From Sphingopyxis jiangsuensis (GTDB taxonomy: Bacteria > Pseudomonadota > Alphaproteobacteria > Sphingomonadales > Sphingomonadaceae): DNA of 64,000 nucleotides. The stretch spans positions 744,001-808,000 of the forward strand of contig NZ_JAERPO010000001.1 in assembly GCF_016734905.1 (NCBI RefSeq), in the 5' to 3' direction. Made by a program: the position numbers and the translations under genes. The notes under the pieces were generated by a model. It was not told where the DNA came from, did not search any database, and saw only the letters and a list, made by a program, of their open reading frames with translations. Below, piece after piece: positions 51,786-60,688 of this stretch; the first letter of the stretch is position 1, and each line of letters begins with the position of its first letter.

Positions 51786-53183
51786 ATGATCGACGCCAGC
51801 CCTATTGCCGAGCGTTTCGGACCGCGCCTCCTGACCCGCCCGGCGGCGCTCGCCGCCTATGCGCAGAGCGAGGGGCATCATTGCTATCCTCCGCCGGCGC
51901 TCGCCGTACAGCCCGAGAGCATCGAGGAGGTTCAGGCACTCGTCCGCTTTGCCGCAGCCCAAGGCCTTTCGGTCATCGGCTATGGCGCCGGAACCTCGCT
52001 CGAAGGCAATGCCGCGCCGGTGGGGGCGAATTGCCTGATCGTCGATTTTGCCCGCATGAACCGGATCGTCGCGGTGCATCCCGAAGATCTTCTCTGCGTC
52101 GTCGAGCCCGGTGTGACGCGCGAGCAGCTCAACACCGACCTTCGGGCGACGGGGCTGTTCTTTCCGGTCGATCCCGGCGCGAATGCGTCGATCGGAGGGA
52201 TGATCTCGACCCGCGCCTCGGGAACGACGACCGTCCGCTATGGCAGCGTGCGCGACAATGTCCTCGCGCTGAAGGTCGTCGGCGCTGACGGCGAACTGAT
52301 CACCACGGGGGGTCATGCACGCAAATCGGCCGCAGGCTATGACCTCACGCACCTGTTCACCGGGGCCGAGGGCACGCTTGGCCTCGTCGTCGAAGCGAGC
52401 CTTCGGCTCCACGGTCAGCCCGAGCATATCCTTGCCGCCACCTGGGATTTCGGGAGCGTCGGCGGCGCGGTCGACACGGTAATCGCGACGATCCAGTCGG
52501 GCGTGCCGATTGCGCGGATGGAATTGCTCGACGAGGTCGCGATCCGTGCATGCAATGCGCAAAGCGCACTGGGTCTTGTCGAACGGCCGACCCTGTTCCT
52601 CGAATTTCACGGGTCCGAAGCCGCCGTGCGCGACCAGCTTGAACTCGTCCGCGCCATCGGGGCGGGCGGCGGCGGCGGCACCCTCGATTTTGCATCGGAC
52701 ACTGACAGCCGCAACCGGCTGTGGCGCGCGCGGCACCAGATGCTGTGGGCGACGCGCGCGATGGTCGCAGGCGGCGTGACCTGGACGACCGACGTGTGCA
52801 TCCCGATCTCGCACCTCGCCGACGCAATCGGGCGCGCAAAAGCCGCCATCGAGGACGCAGGATTATTCGCGCCCGTCCTCGGCCACGTCGGCGACGGCAA
52901 TTTCCACGTCATCTTTGCCCTCCATCCCGACGATACCGAAAGCTGGGACAAGGCGCGGCAGGTCAATGCGGCGATGGTCGACCACGCGCTGTCGGTCGGC
53001 GGCACCTGCACCGGCGAGCATGGCATCGGGCTCGGCAAGCGCGAGGCGCTGCTGCGCGAACATGGCGCGCCAGCGATCGCGGCGATGCGACGGATCAAGC
53101 AGGCGCTCGACCCGCACGGCCTGTTCAATCCGGGGAAAATCTTCCTCGACGACGCGGCGATCGACGACCGGCAGCGCGCCTGA
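51786..53183 (+). CDS. FAD-linked D-lactate dehydrogenase-like oxidase (GlcD family)
   Basis: 465 residues. The PCMH-type FAD domain contains VQPESIEEVQALVRFAAAQG, VIGYGAGTSLEGNAAP, GATANASIGGM-like FPVDPGANASIGGMISTRAS and HLFTGAEGTLGLVVEASLRL. The C-terminal FAD-oxidase domain ends with VLGHVGDGNFHVIFALHP, CTGEHGIGLGKREALL and DPHGLFNPGKIF. The family includes D-lactate, glycolate and D-2-hydroxyglutarate dehydrogenases. D-Lactate is the best candidate substrate here, because MurQ in the same regulon releases it from MurNAc-6-P. No signal peptide is seen, so it would sit on the cytoplasmic face. Confidence 0.85.
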   Translation: MIDASPIAERFGPRLLTRPAALAAYAQSEGHHCYPPPALAVQPESIEEVQALVRFAAAQGLSVIGYGAGTSLEGNAAPVGANCLIVDFARMNRIVAVHPEDLLCVVEPGVTREQLNTDLRATGLFFPVDPGANASIGGMISTRASGTTTVRYGSVRDNVLALKVVGADGELITTGGHARKSAAGYDLTHLFTGAEGTLGLVVEASLRLHGQPEHILAATWDFGSVGGAVDTVIATIQSGVPIARMELLDEVAIRACNAQSALGLVERPTLFLEFHGSEAAVRDQLELVRAIGAGGGGGTLDFASDTDSRNRLWRARHQMLWATRAMVAGGVTWTTDVCIPISHLADAIGRAKAAIEDAGLFAPVLGHVGDGNFHVIFALHPDDTESWDKARQVNAAMVDHALSVGGTCTGEHGIGLGKREALLREHGAPAIAAMRRIKQALDPHGLFNPGKIFLDDAAIDDRQRA

Positions 53184-53184
53184 C

Positions 53185-53916
53185 CTAGGGTAGCCGCAAC
53201 TCGCTGACAAAGTCGAAGCGGTCGCCGCGATAGGCTGAACGGGTCAACTCGACCGGGCGCCCGTCGGCACGGCGCGTGATCCGTTCGATGCGCAGAATTT
53301 CGCTATGCTCGGCAATCGTCAAAAGACCCGCTTCGGTCGGGCCAGCGAGTGCCGCGCGGATACGCTGACGCCCGTTGACGGGTCGGTTTCCACTGCTTTC
53401 GAGCGCACGGTAAAGCGAACTGTCCACCGCATCGAGCGCAGGCAGCATGTCGGCCGGAACGGTCGCATTCTCAACCGCGAGCGGTTCGCCGCCCGCAAGG
53501 CGAACGCGGCTCAGGCGAATGACGGGCGCGCCGGCGGCGATTTCGAGCAGTTGCGCCTCATCCTCCGACGCCTGGCCGCGCGATTTCATGATCCAGATCG
53601 TGTCGCTTTCGGCTCCGCGCGCTTCGGCGTCCTCGCTAAAGCTGCTGAGCTGCGACCCCGGCGCTTCGATGCGCTCGGTGACGAAGGTGCCCGATCCCTG
53701 GCGGCGCGTGAGCAGACCTTCGTCGGTGAGCTGCTCGATCGCCTTGCGCACCGTGACGCGCGACGCGCCAAGAATATCGCACAGGTCGCGTTCCGAGGGC
53801 AGCGCCTCTCCCGGTCCGATCTCATGCTCGAAAATTTTGCGGCGCAGCGTCGCGGCGAGCTGGAGGTAGAGCGGCGTGCTCGCGAAGGAGGCTTCGGGTT
53901 CGGCCGCTTCGCTCAT
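53185..53916 (-). CDS. nagR: GntR-family regulator with UTRA domain, probable amino-sugar repressor
   Basis: 243 residues. A winged helix-turn-helix (TPLYLQLAATLRRKIFEHEI, GEALPSERDLCDILGASRVT, VRKAIEQLTDEGLLTRRQGS) is followed by a UTRA ligand domain (PVIRLSRVRLAGGEPLAVEN, then RIRAALAGPTEAGLLTI and a terminal strand YRGDRFDFVSEL). HutC/NagR-type members bind sugar phosphates such as GlcNAc-6-P or GlcN-6-P. It overlaps murQ by 4 bases (ATGA) in the same direction. It is the only regulator in the cluster, so it is the likely binder of the AATACC tandem sites, although UTRA proteins usually bind palindromes. Confidence 0.85.
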   Translation of the reverse strand: MSEAAEPEASFASTPLYLQLAATLRRKIFEHEIGPGEALPSERDLCDILGASRVTVRKAIEQLTDEGLLTRRQGSGTFVTERIEAPGSQLSSFSEDAEARGAESDTIWIMKSRGQASEDEAQLLEIAAGAPVIRLSRVRLAGGEPLAVENATVPADMLPALDAVDSSLYRALESSGNRPVNGRQRIRAALAGPTEAGLLTIAEHSEILRIERITRRADGRPVELTRSAYRGDRFDFVSELRLP

Positions 53917-54809
53917 TCGGCCTCGCCTCCCGAAGCCGCGATAGCGCGTGCGAGAATGCCGTCATGCGCGGCGAGCAACGCCTCGGCGTCGCGCGGCGGC
54001 AGGCCGCGGGCCACCAGTACCGCGCGCTTGATGTCGCGCCCCGCGCGCTCGAGCGCATCGGCCGCCGCATCGGCACCGCAGCCCGCGAGCGTCGCAACGA
54101 TCCCGCGCGCGCGCTGGAGCAACTTGTCGTTCGAAATGACCATGTCGACCATCAACCCGCGATAAACGCGCCCGAGGCGGAGCATGATCGCGGTCGACAA
54201 AAGGTTGGCAATGGTTTTCTGCGCCGTCCCCGCCTTCATGCGTGTCGACCCGGCGACGAGCTCGGCACCGGTTGCGGCGAGGACGGGAAATTCTGCCGCT
54301 TCGAGCAAGGGGGTGTCCGGATTGTTGGCGACGCCGATGGTCAGCGCGCCCGCAGCGCGCGCGGCTTCGACGACCGCGACCGTGAAGGGCGTACGCCCGC
54401 TCGCCGCAATTGCGATTACCACATCCCCGGGTCCGATTGCGGCATCGTGCACGCGGCGTCGCGCATCGTCCGCATCGTCCTCGGCGCCCTCGGCGCTGTC
54501 CGCGAGCGCGGTCATCCCGCCTGCCATCAGATAGACGAGCCGGTCGGCGGGCCAGTTGAACGTCGGGCCCAATTCGACGCCGTCCTGTACCGCGATCCGC
54601 CCCGAGGTGCCCGCGCCTGCATAGACGAGGCGCCCCGAGCGCCCGAGCCGCGCCGCCGCGGCGTCGGCCGCCGCGGCAATTGCCGCCGCCTGTCCGCGGA
54701 TTGCCTCGACCGCAGCGACCTGTCCGTCGAGCATCGCCTCGACCGCACGCTCGGTCGGCCAGCGGTCGATATCGATAAAATCGGGATTGCGTGTTTCGGT
54801 GTCGGTCAT
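53913..54809 (-). CDS. murQ: N-acetylmuramic acid 6-phosphate etherase
   Basis: 298 residues. It splits MurNAc-6-P into GlcNAc-6-P and D-lactate. SIS-domain motifs: TRNPDFIDIDRWPTERAVEAM, RLVYAGAGTSGRIAVQDGVE (loop with catalytic Glu), DSAEGAEDDADDA (second acidic residue), VVIAIAASGRTPFTVAVVEA and ELVAGSTRMKAGTAQKTIAN. The ATG at 54809 has AGGGG before it. It is first in the murQ-nagR unit. The longer frame upstream is not protein-like. Confidence 0.95.
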   Translation of the reverse strand: MTDTETRNPDFIDIDRWPTERAVEAMLDGQVAAVEAIRGQAAAIAAAADAAAARLGRSGRLVYAGAGTSGRIAVQDGVELGPTFNWPADRLVYLMAGGMTALADSAEGAEDDADDARRRVHDAAIGPGDVVIAIAASGRTPFTVAVVEAARAAGALTIGVANNPDTPLLEAAEFPVLAATGAELVAGSTRMKAGTAQKTIANLLSTAIMLRLGRVYRGLMVDMVISNDKLLQRARGIVATLAGCGADAAADALERAGRDIKRAVLVARGLPPRDAEALLAAHDGILARAIAASGGEAE

Positions 54810-54943
54810 TCGAGCCCCTGCCTCGACCGGCGGCGCATGACGCGCCGCCGTTGCGGGTGGCCGGCGGGCGCCGCCGCGCCGCTCTCGCACGGCGCAGCAA
54901 CGGTGCCGACCCTATCATGGGCTACACCGCCCCGCCGCCAATT

Positions 54944-54972
54944 ACAATACCACCCTAATACCATTGCGCCAA
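54944..54972 (-). promoter_or_regulatory. murQ-nagR promoter with AATACC tandem operator
   Basis: On the minus strand -35 TTGGCG (54972-54967), 17-bp spacer, -10 TATTGT (54949-54944). The operator at 54946-54963 holds AATACC at 54946 and AATACC at 54957 (plus-strand reading), 11 bases apart, and covers the spacer and most of the -10. The leader to murQ would be about 130 nt. Confidence 0.7.
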
Positions 54973-55006
54973 AAGAAAGGGCGGAGCGCATGAAAGCGCC
55001 CCGCCC
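54971..55006 (-). terminator. Rho-independent terminator of the TonB-dependent receptor gene
   Basis: On the minus strand GGGCGGGGCGC-TTTCAT-GCGCTCCGCCC makes an 11-bp stem with one G-T pair, followed directly by TTTCTTTT. It lies 26 bases past the receptor stop codon. The murQ -35 begins within its T tract. Confidence 0.88.
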
Positions 55007-55031
55007 GAGTCATTCCAGCAAACGAAAGTCC

Positions 55032-57890
55032 TTACCGCGTCTTGAACCGGACGCCGACGCGGAAGCTGCGGCCGAGAAGATCGCTGAAGGTCGAGTTGGC
55101 CGACAGACCGGTTTCGGGAAGCAGGATCGGGTCCTTGTCGAACAGATTGGTGATGTTCACGAAGAACTGGCCGTCCGCTTTGCCGATGCCGAGCTTCGCG
55201 GTGAAGTTCAGGTCGGTGTAGAAGGTCCCGTTGATATGGTTGCGGTTGATCGTCGGCGCCGCGGCGGTGCTGGTCGGGCAGCCCGAGGTGCAGACGATGA
55301 AGGTGTTGTTATATTTGCCCGAGCTGACGCCGCGGCCGACAACCGACACCGAATAATCGGGCGTGTCGAACGTGGCCGAGGTGCGGAAGATCCAGTTCGG
55401 CGTACCGCTCGTCTGACCGCTGTTCTGGCCGACCGTGTCGACGGGCGTCGAGACGCCGTTGTCGACCAGATTTTCCAGATAGTTGGTCGCGGTCCCGCGC
55501 AGGAACAGGTTGCCCGATTCCCCGATAGGCAGGCGATAGCTCGCTTCATAGTCGATGCCGCGGACCTTGACCTTGGCGAAGTTGAAGGGACTTGCCGAGA
55601 CAAGGAAGTCGCGCACGCCGCTCGGATCGGGAACGATGGCGGCGCAGAAGTCCTGCCGTCCTTCGAAGCAGCGTTGCGCGATGCTGTCCGCAAAGAATTG
55701 CGCGATCGCATCCTTCACGTTGATCCGGAAATAGTCGACCGAGAAGGAGAGGCCGGGCACGAAGCGCGGACGCAGGATCGCGCCAACGCTGAGCGTGTCA
55801 GCCTTTTCCGGGTCGAGGTTCAGGTTGCCCGTCGTGATCTCCTGATAATTCCTCCCCGCATAGGTCGGGCCGACGAGCGCCGCATTGGTCGTGAAGGTAT
55901 TGGTCCGCGACGTTCCCGACTGATAGAGTTCGTTGAGGTTGGGCGCGCGGATGTCGCGCGACAGCGTGCCGCGCAGACGGATATCGTCGATCGGCTGCCA
56001 GGTGAGACCCGTTTTCCAGGTCGTGACATAGCCCGAGGTCGAATAGTCGGTGGCACGCACCGCACCGTTGAATTCGGCACCGAGGCCCAGCGGGACAACC
56101 GTTTCGAGATAGGCTTCCTTGACGTTGTAGCTGCCGAAGGTCGGACGATAGTTGCCGACCGACCAGCCCGACTGGAATTCGGTCGGAACGAAGCCCGAAA
56201 CCTCTTCCTTGCGATACTCGGCGCCGATCGCGACGCTGACGTCGCCCGCCCAGGTGGCAAAGGGTGTCATCGACAGGTTGAGCCCCGCGACCGTCTGTTT
56301 GAACTTCTGGTCGCGATAGGGATCGCCGAGCACCCAGTCGATTGCCGCCGGGTTGCCGACGCCGATGCCGAGCCGGTTGAGCGGGATACAGCCGTTGGTC
56401 GGGTTGGTCAGCGACGAGCGGCAAACGATCGTCCCCGCGGGGACGCCGAGCGCATTGCCGGCGGGCGCGAACACTGCGTCGGTCGCCTGCGCCATCCGCG
56501 TATTGTTCATGATGTCGCGGATCTGTTCGTGCGCGTCGGTCTGGCCATATTGGAAATAGCCGTCCCAGATCGCGCGATTGCCGAACATCTCAAACTCGCC
56601 GCCCGCGCCGATGGTATAGCGCTGGACCTCGCGCGTGCTGTTGTTCTTGCGATAGGGAAGGTCGGCCGCCGACGTGCCGAGCGTGACCGAAGTGACGCCG
56701 GCCAGTTGCGCCGGGGTAAGCGCCTGCTGCAGATAGGCGTTATCGGCGGTGAGCGTGAAGGTCGCTGCCTGCGGCCCCGAGTTGAACAGCGTGCGGTTCC
56801 AGTTGTACGACGCCTGCGCGAACAGCGTGAGCCAATCAGCGAATTCATAGCTGACGCGGCCGAATACGCCGCGGCGGTCATCCGTGGCGTCGAGACCGAT
56901 GCGCCGCGACTGATCGTTGAGTTCCCAGTCGCCGCCCACCGTCTGCGATCCGTCGGTCAGGCTGCCGAACTGATATTGCTTGGCGACGCCGCCCTGATCG
57001 AAATAGACGCCGCGCAGCGAGCTGCCGCCGCCGACCTGCGAGCGAATCACGCCGCCCGGGAGGGTGTTCCAGGTGCCCGCGCCGTGAACGACGAGGCTGG
57101 CAGGCTCGCCGTTCGTCGGCGTGTAATTGGGATTGGCGATCGTACGAAAACCAAGCTGGTTCCATTCGCGATCGACCTGGAAAATGCCGTCGCGGTGCGA
57201 ATATTCGGCAGCGAGCAGCACGCGCGCACGGCCGTCGGCAAATGCGAGACCTGCGGCGCCCGAGAAGCTGTAGTTAAAGCCGTCGCCTTCGTCGGTGATG
57301 CCGCTGTCGGCTTCGAGCTTGAGCCCTTCATATTCCTTGTCGAGGACATAGTTGATGACACCCGCGACCGCGTCCGAGCCATAGGCCGCCGAGGCGCCGC
57401 CAGTCACGATTTCGACGCTCTTCACCAGCGATTGCGGGAAAGTGTTGATGTCGACGAGGCCGGTAATCGTCGAGCCGACCGAGCGGCGACCGTCGAGCAG
57501 GACCAGCGTGCGCACTTCACCGAGGTTGCGCAGGTTCATCGTGTTGATGCCCGCGAGGCCCGAGCTGATGGCGAGGCGCGAGTTCGAGGGGCGGGTGCTG
57601 CCTGCAAGCGCGGGAACCTGGTTGACGAAGTCGGCGATGTTGTTCGTCGGCGACTGGTTCTGGATGTCTTCCTGGGTAAGGACGGTGAGCGGCGTCGGCG
57701 ACTGGAAGCCGTCGCGAACGACGCGCGTGCCGGTGACGACGATCTGGTCGGCGCGAACCTCGTCGTCGGCCGGGGCCGACTGCGCCATCGCGGGAAGTGC
57801 CTGTGTGAGCGCGATAGCACTCGCCGCCGCGGTGAAGGCGACCCGACGACCGGCCGTGCGATGATGGTTTCGAATGTCACGCATATTCAT
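55032..57890 (-). CDS. TonB-dependent outer-membrane receptor
   Basis: 952 residues. Signal peptide ends near ALPAMAQSAPAD. The TonB box region is VRADQIVVTGTRVV, followed by the plug domain (PLTVLTQEDIQNQSP, TMNLRNLGEVRTLVLLDGRR, VEIVTGGASAAYGSDAVAGV) and a long beta-barrel ending FSDLLGRSFRVGVRFKTR. The type is the sphingomonad/caulobacter carbohydrate and peptide class. Its operator and neighbours point to an amino sugar, chitin oligomer or muropeptide. GAGGGGG fits best with the ATG at 57884, two codons later. It does not end in an aromatic residue, which is unusual for a barrel protein. Confidence 0.93.
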   Translation of the reverse strand: MNMRDIRNHHRTAGRRVAFTAAASAIALTQALPAMAQSAPADDEVRADQIVVTGTRVVRDGFQSPTPLTVLTQEDIQNQSPTNNIADFVNQVPALAGSTRPSNSRLAISSGLAGINTMNLRNLGEVRTLVLLDGRRSVGSTITGLVDINTFPQSLVKSVEIVTGGASAAYGSDAVAGVINYVLDKEYEGLKLEADSGITDEGDGFNYSFSGAAGLAFADGRARVLLAAEYSHRDGIFQVDREWNQLGFRTIANPNYTPTNGEPASLVVHGAGTWNTLPGGVIRSQVGGGSSLRGVYFDQGGVAKQYQFGSLTDGSQTVGGDWELNDQSRRIGLDATDDRRGVFGRVSYEFADWLTLFAQASYNWNRTLFNSGPQAATFTLTADNAYLQQALTPAQLAGVTSVTLGTSAADLPYRKNNSTREVQRYTIGAGGEFEMFGNRAIWDGYFQYGQTDAHEQIRDIMNNTRMAQATDAVFAPAGNALGVPAGTIVCRSSLTNPTNGCIPLNRLGIGVGNPAAIDWVLGDPYRDQKFKQTVAGLNLSMTPFATWAGDVSVAIGAEYRKEEVSGFVPTEFQSGWSVGNYRPTFGSYNVKEAYLETVVPLGLGAEFNGAVRATDYSTSGYVTTWKTGLTWQPIDDIRLRGTLSRDIRAPNLNELYQSGTSRTNTFTTNAALVGPTYAGRNYQEITTGNLNLDPEKADTLSVGAILRPRFVPGLSFSVDYFRINVKDAIAQFFADSIAQRCFEGRQDFCAAIVPDPSGVRDFLVSASPFNFAKVKVRGIDYEASYRLPIGESGNLFLRGTATNYLENLVDNGVSTPVDTVGQNSGQTSGTPNWIFRTSATFDTPDYSVSVVGRGVSSGKYNNTFIVCTSGCPTSTAAAPTINRNHINGTFYTDLNFTAKLGIGKADGQFFVNITNLFDKDPILLPETGLSANSTFSDLLGRSFRVGVRFKTR

Positions 57891-58275
57891 GCCCCCTCAT
57901 TATCGAGACCGCCGCCCATCCTGGACGATCCGGCCCCTGCTGGCTCCAGCACGGTCATAACGCTGCGTTCGCTGCGACATGGCCCCGCCATTTATGTCCA
58001 TCCCAATATTGCGACTGGCTTGCCGGGCCTCTCAAGGCGCGGCGACGTCGCATTTCGTGACAGGGAGGTTACAGGGCGACGAATGCGGGTCAACCGATAT
58101 GGTATTAACTTGGTTATATGGAGGTATAGCCAACCGGCATGGGATGCTGCCCTTTGTCGCAGGAGTCTGCACGTTCGATAACTTGGGGCTATAGGAGGGG
58201 GGCGCTTTGATATTGGGGGTGCCAATTCCCCGCCGATAGGCTTTCGGCCTTCGTTAGCACCACAAGGGGACCCTC
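57891..58275. other. 385-bp divergent intergenic region of the receptor and acylase genes
   Basis: Gene-free. It holds the operator at 58100-58128. For the receptor, a minus-strand TTGACC (58093-58088), 16-bp spacer and TAACCT form a candidate promoter, with the operator immediately upstream of its -35. GGGGA just before the GTG at 58276 is the acylase ribosome site. No further feature is visible. Confidence 0.5.
58100..58128. promoter_or_regulatory. AATACC operator with three half-sites upstream of the TonB receptor
   Basis: Read on the minus strand the half-sites are TATACC, ATAACC and AATACC, spaced 11 bases apart (plus-strand GGTATT at 58101, GGTTAT at 58112, GGTATA at 58123). It is less perfect than the other three sites but keeps the same period and orientation. 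It could control the receptor, the acylase gene, or both. Confidence 0.6.
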
Positions 58276-60666
58276 GTGATCCAACGCCGCACCTTCCTGC
58301 TCGCCTCCGTTGCCACGCTTGCCTTCCCCGTACAATCCTGGAGTCGCACGCCGGGCGCTCAGCCGCGCACGCGGCGGGTGGTCGAGGGTGCGTGCGCGCC
58401 GGTCGAAATCATCGAGGACGAACTCGGCATCCCCCATGTCCGCGCGGCGTCGCTCCACGACGCCTATTTCGGGCAGGGATATCTCGTCGCGCGCGACCGG
58501 CTGTTCCAGATCGACATGGATTATCGACGCGAGGCCGGCCGGATGGCGGAGGTATTCGGCGCGCGCTTCGTCGCCGCCGACCGCGCGGCGCGGCTGTTCC
58601 ATTATCGCGGCGACATCGACGCCGAACTGGCAACGCTGCCGCCCGAGGTGCTCGAATGCGCGCGCGGCTATGTCGCGGGTGTCAACGCCCGCATCGCCGA
58701 GCTTGAGGCGGACCCCGACCAGCTGCCACTCGAATATGGCATCCTCGGCATCGCGCCGCTGCGCTGGGACGTGCGCAACCTCGTGCGCCATCGCGGCATC
58801 GGCATGGGCGACGCCGACGACGAGGTGCGCCGCGCCCAGCTTCAGGCGCGCGGGCTGATCGAGGCCGAGCGGCTGATGGCGCCGCTGCGCCTCGATTGGG
58901 AGTTTACCGTGCCCAAAGGGCTCGACGTCGCCGCGGTTTCGGAGGCCGATCTTGGCGTACTCCTGCCATCGGCGCGGCCCCTGCCCTTCGACACGCTGCA
59001 GGAAGCGCAGGCGGACCCTGCGCAGCGCAACGCCGACCGCTTCTCGCAAGGCAGCAACGCCTGGACGATCGCGCCGACGCGCAGCGCAACCGGCCGCCCG
59101 ATCCTCTCGAACGACCCGCACCTCGGCATCGGGGGCGCAAGCCCGCGCCACATGGTCCATATGACTGCGCCCGGCCTCGACGTGATCGGCGCGGGCGCTC
59201 CGGGCCTTCCGGGCATCATGCAGGGGCACACCGACCGCTTCGCCTTTGGCCGCACCAATTTCCACATCGACCAGACCGACCTGTTCGTCCTCAAGACGCA
59301 CGAGAGCGACCCCGACCGCTATTGGCATCGCGGCGAGTGGAAGGCGTTGGAGCGCCACGAGGAAGTGATACAGGTGAAGGATGCGCCCGCCGAGCGCGTC
59401 ATGCTGCGCTATGCCGAAGGGCGCCCGATCATTTCGGAAGACCCGGCGCGCAACCGCGCGGTTGCCTTTGCGACCGTGACGATGCTGCCGGGCGCGAACA
59501 TGCGGTTCGCGATTATCGCAATCAACCTGTCGAAGGATTGGGAGTCGCTCCAGCGCGCGTTCAAGCTGCACGTCTCGCCAACCAATCTCCATTATGCAGA
59601 CATCGACGGCAATATCGGCTGGCAGACGATCGGATTCACCCCGCGCCGCCCGAAGCATGACGGGCTCTTTCCTGCGCCGGGCGATGGCGACCATGACTGG
59701 ACCGGGATATTGCCGGTGTCGCAGATGCCGCACGTCTTCAACCCGCACGAAGGCTGGTTTGCCTCGGCGAACCAACTCAACCTCCCCAAAGACTATCCCT
59801 ATCGCGAGAGGATCATCAGCTTCACGTGGAGCGACCCCTATCGCTACAACCGCATCGCCGAGGTGCTGGGCGCGCAGCCAAAGCACCGGATCGAGGATAG
59901 CGTCGCGCTGCTCCACGACGTCCAGTCACTGCCCGCGCGCGCACTCCAGGCGATGCTGCCCGCCGCGCCGCCGCCCGGGACGGTGGCCGACGCCGCCGCA
60001 ATGCTGCGGTCGTGGGACCGCGAAGTGGACGCGGACAGCGGTGCCGCGCTGCTGTTCGAAATGGTGATGCAGGCGCTGTCGAACGATTTCCGCGAGCGCG
60101 TCGTACCCGCAGGGGCACGCGAACTCATCCCGACGGTGAACCTGTCGGAGATGCTGCGTATCCTGAGCGACCTCGACGCGCAGCTCGGCCCCGACCCGCG
60201 CGCGGCGCGCGACGCGATGATCGCACGCGCGCTCGAGTCCGGATGGAACAAGGCAGTCGAACTCGCCGGGCCCGATCCTAGCGTGTGGAAATGGGGCGAC
60301 CTCCACCGCGTCACCATCGCGCACCCGCTCGCATCCTCGATCCCCGCGATCGCCGCGGCCTTCCCGCGGATCGAGGGCGGGCGGTCGGGTGGCGACGGGA
60401 CGACTCCGATGGCGCGCGGTTACAATTCGCGGCGCGGTTTCAATGTCTCGCACGGCGCGAGCTATCTTTTCGTCGCCGACGTCGGGGCGTGGGACAACAG
60501 CCGCTTCCTGCTGCTTCCCGGCCAGTCGGCCGATCCGCGGTCGGCGCGCTATCGCGATTTCTATCCCTATTGGCTCGCCGGCGCGATGCAGCCCTTGTGG
60601 TTCAGCCGCGCCGCGGTCGACCGCCATGCCGCCGCGCGGCTGACGCTGACGCCGGCGAAAGGCTGA
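58276..60666 (+). CDS. Penicillin-acylase-family N-terminal nucleophile hydrolase, exported
   Basis: 796 residues from a GTG start with AGGGGA upstream. Signal peptide RRTFLLASVATLAFPVQSWS, with a twin-arginine-like start. Alpha-chain part: PVEIIEDELGIPHVRAASLH and DAYFGQGYLVARDRLFQID. The nucleophile serine follows the cleavage glycine in RFSQGSNAWTIAP. The beta chain continues with ILSNDPHLGIG and the later NRAVAF and DGNIGWQTIGF segments, ending with WKWGDLHRVTIAHPL and SHGASYLFVADVG. Members cleave amide side chains of penicillins, acyl-homoserine lactones or other N-acyl compounds. Its location suggests an amide in cell-wall or N-acyl sugar salvage, which is inference. Confidence 0.9.
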   Translation: MIQRRTFLLASVATLAFPVQSWSRTPGAQPRTRRVVEGACAPVEIIEDELGIPHVRAASLHDAYFGQGYLVARDRLFQIDMDYRREAGRMAEVFGARFVAADRAARLFHYRGDIDAELATLPPEVLECARGYVAGVNARIAELEADPDQLPLEYGILGIAPLRWDVRNLVRHRGIGMGDADDEVRRAQLQARGLIEAERLMAPLRLDWEFTVPKGLDVAAVSEADLGVLLPSARPLPFDTLQEAQADPAQRNADRFSQGSNAWTIAPTRSATGRPILSNDPHLGIGGASPRHMVHMTAPGLDVIGAGAPGLPGIMQGHTDRFAFGRTNFHIDQTDLFVLKTHESDPDRYWHRGEWKALERHEEVIQVKDAPAERVMLRYAEGRPIISEDPARNRAVAFATVTMLPGANMRFAIIAINLSKDWESLQRAFKLHVSPTNLHYADIDGNIGWQTIGFTPRRPKHDGLFPAPGDGDHDWTGILPVSQMPHVFNPHEGWFASANQLNLPKDYPYRERIISFTWSDPYRYNRIAEVLGAQPKHRIEDSVALLHDVQSLPARALQAMLPAAPPPGTVADAAAMLRSWDREVDADSGAALLFEMVMQALSNDFRERVVPAGARELIPTVNLSEMLRILSDLDAQLGPDPRAARDAMIARALESGWNKAVELAGPDPSVWKWGDLHRVTIAHPLASSIPAIAAAFPRIEGGRSGGDGTTPMARGYNSRRGFNVSHGASYLFVADVGAWDNSRFLLLPGQSADPRSARYRDFYPYWLAGAMQPLWFSRAAVDRHAAARLTLTPAKG

Positions 60667-60688
60667 CGGGAAAGGCTGACGGGTCCGG

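Noticed and set aside
53964..58181. Very long open frame on the plus strand over murQ and the TonB receptor
   Set aside because: It runs antisense to two well-supported genes, has no domain and is Arg/Ala/Gly-rich as expected from complementing a GC-biased gene.
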